24,387 nucleotides of DNA from positions 1 through 24,387 of IMG/VR virus record IMGVR_UViG_3300010160_000218, one strand, 5' to 3'. Position numbers and translations under genes: made by a program. Under the pieces are notes generated by a model. That model worked only from the letters and a program-made list of their open reading frames with translations, ran no database searches and was not told where the DNA came from. This stretch comes from a virus. Positions 1-6,262 of this stretch are shown here, one piece after another; position 1 is the first letter of the stretch, and each line of letters opens with the position of its first letter.

Positions 1-356
1 AAAACGTAATTAAATTGTTAGTATATCCTTGTATTGGGGTATCGTCTATTACTTATTTAGATGAAAATGGTGTTTCTCAAGTATTATCACCAAGTTTATA
101 TGAGGTAGATACATTTAGAGGCATTATAGGTGAAGCAGTAGATCAAGACTTTCCGGATACTTACTTGTCTTTAAACGATGTGACTATTACTTATACTGCT
201 GGATATGGAACTGCTGCTACAGATTGTCCTTCAGACATTAGGATAGCAGTATTAAAAATGATTGCATCAATGTACGACAACAGAACTGATGCTATGCATA
301 AAATGCCAAATGCAAGTGATGTTTTATTAAACCGATATAAATATGATTGGGTATAA
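1..356 (+). CDS. Head-tail connector, gp6-like (5' end cut by window edge)
   Basis: This is the C-terminal part of a phage gp6/phiE125 gp8-like connector, which forms the ring between portal and tail. The frame is open to the left edge; its first complete codon is at 3 and reads NVIKLLVYP before GVSSITYLDENG. That matches the family pattern of a V-I-x-L segment followed by V-x-S-V-x-Y-x-D-x-x-G. A TTG at 15 could be taken as a start but lies inside this conserved stretch, so the true start is upstream of the window. The rest (ITYTAGYG, DIRIAVLKMIASMYDNR) fits the family's central strand and C-terminal helix. It overlaps the next gene by 14 bases, as expected in a head-completion operon. The family call comes from motif and position, not from a search. 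Confidence 0.78.
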   Translation, partial: NVIKLLVYPCIGVSSITYLDENGVSQVLSPSLYEVDTFRGIIGEAVDQDFPDTYLSLNDVTITYTAGYGTAATDCPSDIRIAVLKMIASMYDNRTDAMHKMPNASDVLLNRYKYDWV

Positions 357-684
357 TAAAAGTGAGGTAATTGGTAAAATGAGAGAAAGGGTTGTTATTC
401 AAAATAAAACCATATCTCAATCTGATAGTGGATTTCAATTAGAAAGTTGGACTAATATAGAAACTGTATGGGCAAAAGTTGATTACTCATCGGGATTTGA
501 AGAGGAAGAGGCTGATAGGATTGTTGCACAACAAAAAATAAAATTTACTTTACGTTATAATGTTAATATTTCTGTAAACAGTAGATTTTTGTATCGTTCA
601 AATTATTACCAAATTGAAACAGTTGCGTATTCTGATGATAGATCAATTATAGTTGCAACGGGTTTCTATAGACAAGGATACTAA
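343..684 (+). CDS. Head-tail adaptor (SPP1 gp16 / HK97 gp7-like)
   Basis: A 113-aa protein of the phage head-tail joining family, which closes the connector and docks the tail. The N-terminal pattern IGKMRERVVIQ, then a WTNIETVWAKVD strand and a C-terminal D-D-R-S-I-I-V-A-T-G-F-Y-R segment, follow the usual order of this small beta-barrel family, and the length is typical. I kept the ATG at 343 because the I-G-K-M-R segment is normally inside the protein; an alternative ATG lies at 379. No Shine-Dalgarno site is visible. The stop at 682-684 overlaps the next ATG (TAATG), which suggests translational coupling. The position between the connector and the gp10-like gene supports the role. Confidence 0.8.
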   Translation: MIGYNKSEVIGKMRERVVIQNKTISQSDSGFQLESWTNIETVWAKVDYSSGFEEEEADRIVAQQKIKFTLRYNVNISVNSRFLYRSNYYQIETVAYSDDRSIIVATGFYRQGY

Positions 685-1361
685 TGCCAAGAAGACCATT
701 ATCATTTACGAATACTAATAGAGGAGTAGATTATGCTAAGTTGCGTGTAGAAACAAGACGTGCTGAACAACAAGGTAAATTTGTTGAAAAGGATTTTAAT
801 GTTGAATGGCAAATCTTTGATAGAGATGTCCAAGATGCATTACACATGATGCGAACTAATTTTAAAAAAGATTGGGATGCAAAAAAAATGGATATACTAC
901 ACAATGCCGCAGAACCTATGGTTGCAGCAGTTAAACCTCAAATTCCTATTTATAAAGGTGGTGTTCATTATAGGTATTTTACAAAAAAAACTACAAATAA
1001 AAAAACTGGTCAAAGTACAGAAAAAGAATATAGGGCATCATTTATACCAGGTCATTTAAGAAAATCAGTAAAAGTTCTTAACCCTTTTAAACCAAGGTTA
1101 AAAAGAATTGAAACTATTGTAATTGGTACACTTAAAAATTATCCTACTAAAGTTAGTAGAGGTCCATTTGATGGTATTAATAAGGCCGATGCATATTATA
1201 CAAATTTTCTTTACGGTAGTGCGGTTGCATTCCAAACAAAAGTATTACTACAAGGATTTCTGAAAGCTTTTCACGCATCCAGAGATGTAGTAATAAAGGG
1301 TACACATAGTTTAATAAATCAGAATGCTAAAGCAGCAGGGTTAGATTATAGAATACAATGA
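684..1361 (+). CDS. HK97 gp10-like head-tail/minor tail protein
   Basis: A 225-aa protein placed exactly where HK97 gp10-like tail-completion proteins sit, between the adaptor and the tail terminator. It has an N-terminal helical region and, near its middle, a basic stretch (RYFTKKTTNKKTGQSTEKEY) followed by a P-G-H-L-R-K-S-V pattern. G-x-L-R-x-S is the common gp10-family signature (about residues 129-135). A C-terminal segment around NFLYGSAVAFQTKVLLQGF resembles the family's Y-x-x-F-x-x-F-G-T region. It is longer than the usual 110-160 aa because of the N-terminal extension. It starts by TAATG overlap with the upstream gene and ends by ATGA overlap with the next. The role in joining tail to head is inferred from the family. 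Confidence 0.65.
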   Translation: MPRRPLSFTNTNRGVDYAKLRVETRRAEQQGKFVEKDFNVEWQIFDRDVQDALHMMRTNFKKDWDAKKMDILHNAAEPMVAAVKPQIPIYKGGVHYRYFTKKTTNKKTGQSTEKEYRASFIPGHLRKSVKVLNPFKPRLKRIETIVIGTLKNYPTKVSRGPFDGINKADAYYTNFLYGSAVAFQTKVLLQGFLKAFHASRDVVIKGTHSLINQNAKAAGLDYRIQ

Positions 1362-1753
1362 ACATAGGAAAATTAATATATGCCGTTGTTGCAAGTGATG
1401 CTACTCTTGTTAGTTTAATAGGCACAAGAGTTTATCCGGAAGAAGCACCTAATACTGTAGCTTATCCTTACATAACATTTTCCAAAGTAAATACTGCACC
1501 AACAAGAGTAAAAAATATTGTTAGTCCTTTGGATATGGTTAAGGTTACTTTTTTTGTTTATTCTAATAGTTATGACACAAGTGAAAATGTTGCCATAGCT
1601 TTAAGGAATAAATTTGATAACCTTAGAGGTACATATAATTCAATTAATTTAGATTGGTGTATATTTGAAGATGAAACCACTGGTGATCCGGTAATGGAAG
1701 ACAAAATATATTGGATAGCAATAGATTTCTTATTTAAAATAAACATACTATGA
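1358..1753 (+). CDS. Tail completion/terminator protein (DUF3168, gp17-like)
   Basis: A 131-aa protein matching the layout of the DUF3168/SPP1 gp17-like tail terminators, which cap the tail tube and join it to the head. The start reads IGKLIYAVVASDATLVSLIGTRVYPEEAP, followed by YPYITFSKV. This is the family's helix (x-L-x-x-D-x-x-L-x-x-L-v-g-x-R-V-Y) and its P-Y-I-x-F strand. DMVKVTFFVYSNSYDTSENVA gives the central strand and next helix. The ATG overlaps the previous stop (ATGA), and the stop overlaps the following ATG in the same way. The position just before the tail tube gene fits well. There is no signal peptide or membrane segment. Confidence 0.78.
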   Translation: MNIGKLIYAVVASDATLVSLIGTRVYPEEAPNTVAYPYITFSKVNTAPTRVKNIVSPLDMVKVTFFVYSNSYDTSENVAIALRNKFDNLRGTYNSINLDWCIFEDETTGDPVMEDKIYWIAIDFLFKINIL

Positions 1754-2034
1754 GAATAATTTTTTTAAAAGAACATAATAATTTTAAGAAAGGTGATGTA
1801 TGCGAGGTGTTAGATACTTTTGCGTCATCTTTATATAAATTAGGTGTTGCTAAACTTTACGAAGGTGCTGACGTAGAAATTATGCCTACAAAAGAACCCG
1901 AAAAGGAAGTAGTTTATGTTCCAATAATTGTAAATGAAGAACAGTTAATGGAACAAATGCAAGTTGATGAGCATGACATAAATTACGATACTGAAATGGA
2001 GAAAGGAAACAAGATTAAGTCAAAATTAAAATAA
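1750..2034 (+). CDS. Small acidic protein between tail terminator and tail tube
   Basis: I do not recognise this 94-aa protein. Residues 1-40 (MRIIFLKEHNNFKKGDVCEV then a V/A-x-x-L/Y-x-x-L-G-V-A pattern) look like a small SH3-like barrel followed by a helix, a layout seen in short phage structural proteins. The rest is acidic and low in complexity (KEPEKEV, EEQLMEQMQVDEHD), ending in a lysine-rich tail. It overlaps the tail-terminator stop by 4 bases and ends 6 bases before the tail tube start, so it is expressed with the structural genes. A minor head-tail component or an assembly factor are both possible. No function is assigned. Confidence 0.6.
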   Translation: MRIIFLKEHNNFKKGDVCEVLDTFASSLYKLGVAKLYEGADVEIMPTKEPEKEVVYVPIIVNEEQLMEQMQVDEHDINYDTEMEKGNKIKSKLK

Positions 2035-2040
2035 AACAAA

Positions 2041-2751
2041 ATGGCTACAACTGGAATAATGAACGGCTCTTTGTTGCGATTATATGTAGATGGTGTTGCG
2101 GTTGCGTATTCAACATCTGATACATTAGATTTAACAAGAGCAATGCGAGAACTCGCACACAAGGATAATACATCTGCATGGGTAGAAGTTAGTCCTGGAC
2201 AAAAATCAGCTACATTTTCAACTGAATTAATGTTTGCTGATATTGGTGATGCAAGTGCAAATACAAAATTTAACACACTATTCTCTTCTTGGGATTCGGG
2301 AACATCCATTGTATGTACTTATACATCAGATATTACTGGTGATTCTATATTTACATTCGATGCGTTTATTGAAAGTTTGTCGTTAAGTGCTGCAAACCAA
2401 GAAAGTGTTACTGCTTCTTGTTCTTTAAGAGTAAATGGTGCGGTTACAAGATACACCAAGGTTGTTCCTGCCGCTCCAACTGCATCAGCTGGAACACCAA
2501 CAACTACAACTATGCCGTTAACTTGGACTCTCCCTACACCTAACGGTGGATACCCAATTACAGATTATCTTGTTCAATACAAGACATCTGCTTCACAGAC
2601 ATATTTGACATTTACAGATTCAGTATCTACTGCACTTACTGCTACGGTAACTGGTTTAGTTACTGGAACGGTTTACAACTTTAGAGTTGCTGCTATAAAT
2701 GCTACAGGAACAGGAGCATATTCAAACATTGTTACTGCTACAACTGCATAA
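2041..2751 (+). CDS. Major tail tube protein with C-terminal Fn3 domain
   Basis: A 236-aa major tail protein. Residues 1 to about 135 form the tube domain: MNGSLLRLYVDGVAVAYSTS, TRAMRELAHKDN, then WVEVSPGQKSATFSTELMF, an order typical of TP901-1/HK97-like tube subunits. Residues from about 141 to the end form a fibronectin type III domain, shown by PAAPTASAG, the W in LTWTLP, NGGYPITDYLVQYK and VTGLVTGTVYNFRVAAIN. Such Ig-like or Fn3 decorations project from the tube surface in many siphophages and may bind carbohydrate. It lies directly before the frameshifting chaperone genes, as in lambda-like tails. The leader is A-rich (AAAATAAAACAAA), and a strong hairpin lies just after the stop. Confidence 0.88.
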   Translation: MATTGIMNGSLLRLYVDGVAVAYSTSDTLDLTRAMRELAHKDNTSAWVEVSPGQKSATFSTELMFADIGDASANTKFNTLFSSWDSGTSIVCTYTSDITGDSIFTFDAFIESLSLSAANQESVTASCSLRVNGAVTRYTKVVPAAPTASAGTPTTTTMPLTWTLPTPNGGYPITDYLVQYKTSASQTYLTFTDSVSTALTATVTGLVTGTVYNFRVAAINATGTGAYSNIVTATTA

Positions 2752-2759
2752 ATTTTTCC

Positions 2760-2803
2760 GATACTATTTGGGGGTTGACACTTTGTCAACTCTCATTAGT
2801 ATC
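2760..2803 (+). terminator. Long stem-loop between tail tube and chaperone genes
   Basis: GATACTA (2760-2766) pairs with TAGTATC (2797-2803), and inside it TGGGGGTTGACA (2769-2780) pairs with TGTCAACTCTCA (2784-2795), with two G-U pairs and a CTT loop. The result is a nearly continuous stem of 12 plus 7 base pairs. No U-tract follows directly; the nearest T run is at 2823-2829. It could therefore be a partial terminator or attenuator that lowers chaperone expression relative to tube protein, or a 3'-end stabiliser. The structure is seen in the sequence; the function is inferred. Confidence 0.6.
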
Positions 2804-2829
2804 CAATTATAAATAAATAAACTTTTTTT

Positions 2830-3147
2830 ATGGTATCGGTAAATCACATTGAAATAAACAAAAATGAAATTCCTTTTAAATTAGGTGGATATGCATTGAG
2901 TTTATTTTTAAAGAAGAAAAACATTAAATTCTCATTATTTAAAGAAGCTTTAGATGATGATTTGAGTTTATTGTACGAAGTTATTTATTTAGGGGTAGAG
3001 AATGGCTATAAAAGAGAAGGAAAAGATAATCCTTACAATTTAGAATCCTTTTGTGAAATGGTTGATGATTATAACAAGCTACAAGATTTTAGTGATTTAG
3101 TTGCTCAAAGTATGGGAGGCGGTTCGACTGAAAACGAAAAAAACTAA
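2830..3147 (+). CDS. Tail assembly chaperone, short form (gpG-like)
   Basis: A 105-aa protein at the position of lambda gpG, between tail tube and tape measure. It is predicted to coat the tape measure during tail assembly and to be absent from the virion. The sequence is mostly helical and acidic (FKEALDDDLSLLYEVIYLGV, LESFCEMVDDYNKLQDFSDL), as is usual for the family; no database family can be named with certainty. The final sense codons, GAA AAA AAC before TAA, contain the slippery heptamer A_AAA_AAC in register, so a fraction of ribosomes should continue as gpGT. The start ATG at 2830 follows a T-rich run (CTTTTTTT), unlike the A-rich leaders elsewhere, so its initiation may depend on local RNA folding. 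Confidence 0.82.
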   Translation: MVSVNHIEINKNEIPFKLGGYALSLFLKKKNIKFSLFKEALDDDLSLLYEVIYLGVENGYKREGKDNPYNLESFCEMVDDYNKLQDFSDLVAQSMGGGSTENEKN

Positions 3148-3512
3148 GTAACCCAAACGCAAAGCCTCTTGAGATTGAGGATATTGAAAAAATGTGTTTG
3201 GGTGAATTACAGATGACACCAGATGAAATGAATATGTTTGATTGGAGAGAATTAATGATTAAAATTGATGGTTATTATAACTCTGTAAACAATCAATATA
3301 GACTAAGCTGGGAACAAACAAGGTTTATTGCATTTAATGCAATGTTACCTTATGTTGGCAAACATAAAACTTTAAAGCCTAATGATCTTATTAAATTTCC
3401 GTGGGATCATAACTTTAAACAAAGAGTTTTAACAGAAAGGGATTATCAAGAAATGGATTTAATGGACACGTTGGTAAAAGGTAACTCAATGCTAACTAAA
3501 GAAATACTATAA
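2830..3512 (+). CDS. Tail assembly chaperone, frameshifted long form (gpGT-like)
   Basis: The -1 frame product joins the 105-aa gpG-like protein to a 122-aa T domain read from codon CTA at 3144 to the TAA at 3510-3512, giving about 227 aa. There is no stop between the slip site and the ATG at 3192, so an ORF starting at 3192 would be only the tail end of the real T domain. The T part (CLGELQMTPDEMNMFDWREL, SWEQTRFIAFNAML, then KFPWD) resembles phage proteins that recruit the tape measure: in lambda the T extension binds gpH and tail tube subunits. The stop overlaps the tape-measure ATG (TAATG). The 5' half is shared with the short form. The mechanism is inferred from a complete slip site and downstream stem. 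Confidence 0.85.
3138..3144 (+). promoter_or_regulatory. -1 ribosomal frameshift slippery heptamer A_AAA_AAC
   Basis: AAAAAAC spans 3138-3144, with codon boundaries GAA | AAA | AAC | TAA, exactly the X_XXY_YYZ register needed for simultaneous P- and A-site slippage. The stop of the zero frame follows immediately, and the -1 frame is open from 3144 to 3512. Confidence 0.9.
3151..3203 (+). promoter_or_regulatory. Frameshift-stimulating stem-loop
   Basis: ACCCAAACGCA (3151-3161) pairs with TGTGTTTGGGT (3193-3203): 11 consecutive pairs including one G-U. The stem starts 6 nt after the slippery heptamer, the usual spacing for a -1 stimulator. The 31-nt loop holds CCTC (3165-3168) and GAGG (3177-3180), able to form a second small helix. 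A pseudoknot cannot be judged by eye. Confidence 0.8.
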
Positions 3513-6262
3513 TGGCTCAAGGAATACTATCTATAAAAATTCGTGCTGATGCCAGTCCTTTAGAAAGGGCATTAAAGGTAGTTGGTAGGGATATGGCCGC
3601 ATTTAGCCAAAAGGCTTTAGCTATTGGTAGAGGTGTAACATTAGGATTTACAGGACCTATAATTGCTATGGGTTCAAGTTTTGTTAATGCGGCTGCTTCT
3701 ATGGATCAGTTAGAGAGAGGCATGGCTGCAATAATGGGTAGTACAAGTGAAGCAACAAAAGAATTAAGTAAATTAAAGGAAAGTGCAAAGTTACCTGGTT
3801 TAGGATTTGAAGAAGCAGTTAGAGGTAGTATTAGATTACAAGCGGTAGGTTTAAAGGCAGATGAGGCAAGAAAAGTATTAGAAACATTTGGTAAAGCACT
3901 TTCATTGACAAGTGGTGGTGCGGTTGAGTTAGAAGCCGTTCAATACCAGTTAACTCAAATGATTTCTAAGAATAGGATTCTTGCAGAAGATTTTAAGCCT
4001 ATTCAATCTGCCGTTCCTTTAATTGGAAAGGCTCTACAAGCAGCTTTTAATACAGATAATATTGAGGCGGTAAGAGCAACTGGTGTTGGGGCTAAGGAGT
4101 TTGCTATGCGACTAACTGAAGCATTAGGCACAATGCCTGAGGTTATTAATGCAACGGGTGGTATAAGAAATCAATTTGATAATCTAAGAGATTCTATAAA
4201 ATTTGCCTCTGCCGAAATGGGTAAAGCCATTTTAAAGAATATAGATTTAGAAGCGGTGATAGATAGTGTTACTCAAAGGATAGTTATGTTGTCTGATTGG
4301 TTTGGAAGTCTATCTGATGGAATGCAAAAATTTATATTAAGCGCAACTAAAAACATAGCGATATTTGGTGGTTTAGCCTGGATTATAGGACAAGTTGGCT
4401 CTGCTTTAGGCACATTTATTTATGTTATGGGTCAAGCAGTTAAAGTACTTTACACATATGATAAGGTTACTAAAACAGTAGCGTTAACTACTGGTGGATG
4501 GATTACTATAATTGCTGCGTCTGCAATTGCCGTTGGATTATTAGTTAATAATTACAATAATGCTTCCAAGCCAATGGACACTTTTAACGACCATTTGTCC
4601 GTTGGTGCTAAAAATGCAAGAAAAGAAACTGTTGAGTTTAATAGCTTAATGGGTGTATTGCAGGATGCAAACACAAGTTTATCAACCAGATCTACTGCAC
4701 TTGAAACTATTAATACAAAATACAAAGACTATTTACCTAATTTAATAGAAGAAGCTACAAGTATTGATGCAATAAGAATTGCCCAAGAAAAAGGAAATAT
4801 TGCTTTACAGAATAAGTTTAAAGTATTAGCTGCTCAAGGAGTTCTTGAAAAACAATCAAAAAAATTATTAGATTTAAGGGAGGAATTATTTATTTTAGAG
4901 CAAGAAAGAACTAAATTTGAGAAAACACCTCAAGGACCAGTAACAGGATTTGGAAGTAATGTAAGTACGCAATATGATGCTCAAGGTTCAAATATTGAAA
5001 AATTAAAAAGTAAAATTGAAACTTTACAAAATGCTTACAATAAAACTTCAACAAGTTTATCGGGTTTAACAAAGGAACAAAATGCTTATAATGAGCAACT
5101 TAAAGCTGAAAAAATTGAAAACCTTAATAATAAGATTAAAGATATAAATGTTTTTTTAGAAGAACAAACAAAAAAATATGGTAAAAATGCTGATACTGTA
5201 AAAAATTTAAAAGAGGAGATTACTAAATATCAAAGTCAATTAGATGCATTACAAGGCACTAAACTAAAAGAACTAAATAACAATGATAATTTAAATAATA
5301 GTACAGATAAGGTAAAGACAAAATATGAGTTATTAAATGAACAATTAAAGGATACTGAAGAAAAATATAAAAATGTAGTTTTAACACAAGGTGCTTTATC
5401 TACTGATGCAATACAATTAGCAGAAAAATATAATTATGTAAAGGATACTTTAAAAAAAGTAAACGAACAATGGGATAAGATTGAAGGTAGAGATTTAAAT
5501 GTCACTCCTTTGCCTCAATTTAAAGCACCAAAAGAAATAGAATTTAAAGAAATATTTACAGATGATATAGCTAATAGAATATTAAAGTCAATAGGTTATG
5601 TCGATGGTGTTTCTCAATCAATGAGAAATTTAAAAGATACATCTGAAGAAGTAGGCAGTATTGTAAAAGGTAATATAACTGAAGGTATTGTTCAACCAAT
5701 GACTGAATCTCAATATCAGATTGAGAAAACAATGGTTGATATTGAAAAACTAAATGATCAATTAACAGACTTAGTAAATAATACTTTAACAGATGTTGCC
5801 TTTGCTCTTGGCGAACAACTTGGCAATGCTTTAGCTGGAGCAGGTTTTTCCATTAATATGATTTTAATGCCTTTAGCAGATGCTTTAATACAATTTGGAA
5901 AAATGGCCATTGCAACTGGTTTTGCTGCGGAGTCAATTAAAGTTGCCTTAAAATCTTTAGGTGGTGTGGGTGCAATTGCTGCTGGTATTGCATTGGTTGC
6001 TTTAGGTACATTTGTTAAGAGTCAATTAAAAGCCCCTGCACTTGCAGAGGGTGGTTTGGCATTTGGTCCTACAATGGCCATGGTTGGTGATAATAGAAAT
6101 GCTGGAATTGACCCAGAGGTTATTGCACCTTTATCAAAGTTAAAGGCAATGTTAGGTGACACCGGTGGTGGTACTCCATATATACTTAAAACAAGTATCT
6201 CTGGAACTGATTTGCAATTAATACTTGAAAGAACAGATTCTAAAAACCTAAGAATAAGATAA
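3512..6262 (+). CDS. Tail tape measure protein
   Basis: A 916-aa protein that sets tail length. Residues 60-230 match the TMP core region (SMDQLERGMAAIMGSTSEAT, FEEAVRGSIRLQAVGLKADE, SKNRILAEDFKPIQSAVPLI). Hydrophobic segments lie at about 279-309 and 323-346, then a long charged coiled-coil-like region at about 430-650. A glycine- and alanine-rich hydrophobic C-terminal region (about 760-840) ends in the common LAEGGLAFGPTMAMVGDNRN motif. The hydrophobic parts are expected to enter the host envelope during DNA delivery. At the rule-of-thumb 0.15 nm per residue the tail would be near 137 nm if the protein is not trimmed. It starts by TAATG overlap with the gpGT stop and is the longest gene of the tail assembly section. 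Confidence 0.93.
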   Translation: MAQGILSIKIRADASPLERALKVVGRDMAAFSQKALAIGRGVTLGFTGPIIAMGSSFVNAAASMDQLERGMAAIMGSTSEATKELSKLKESAKLPGLGFEEAVRGSIRLQAVGLKADEARKVLETFGKALSLTSGGAVELEAVQYQLTQMISKNRILAEDFKPIQSAVPLIGKALQAAFNTDNIEAVRATGVGAKEFAMRLTEALGTMPEVINATGGIRNQFDNLRDSIKFASAEMGKAILKNIDLEAVIDSVTQRIVMLSDWFGSLSDGMQKFILSATKNIAIFGGLAWIIGQVGSALGTFIYVMGQAVKVLYTYDKVTKTVALTTGGWITIIAASAIAVGLLVNNYNNASKPMDTFNDHLSVGAKNARKETVEFNSLMGVLQDANTSLSTRSTALETINTKYKDYLPNLIEEATSIDAIRIAQEKGNIALQNKFKVLAAQGVLEKQSKKLLDLREELFILEQERTKFEKTPQGPVTGFGSNVSTQYDAQGSNIEKLKSKIETLQNAYNKTSTSLSGLTKEQNAYNEQLKAEKIENLNNKIKDINVFLEEQTKKYGKNADTVKNLKEEITKYQSQLDALQGTKLKELNNNDNLNNSTDKVKTKYELLNEQLKDTEEKYKNVVLTQGALSTDAIQLAEKYNYVKDTLKKVNEQWDKIEGRDLNVTPLPQFKAPKEIEFKEIFTDDIANRILKSIGYVDGVSQSMRNLKDTSEEVGSIVKGNITEGIVQPMTESQYQIEKTMVDIEKLNDQLTDLVNNTLTDVAFALGEQLGNALAGAGFSINMILMPLADALIQFGKMAIATGFAAESIKVALKSLGGVGAIAAGIALVALGTFVKSQLKAPALAEGGLAFGPTMAMVGDNRNAGIDPEVIAPLSKLKAMLGDTGGGTPYILKTSISGTDLQLILERTDSKNLRIR

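Noticed and set aside
15-356. TTG at 15 as the start of the first gene
   Set aside because: The frame is open upstream to the edge and the preceding residues match the conserved family segment, so the gene is simply cut by the window.
1983-2309. 108-codon - strand ORF opposite the tail tube gene
   Set aside because: It is antisense to the major tail protein within a uniformly rightward operon.
3192-3512. Independent gene starting at ATG 3192
   Set aside because: The frame is open back to the slippery site and the region 3193-3203 is one arm of the stimulator stem; it is best read as the T domain of a frameshift product.
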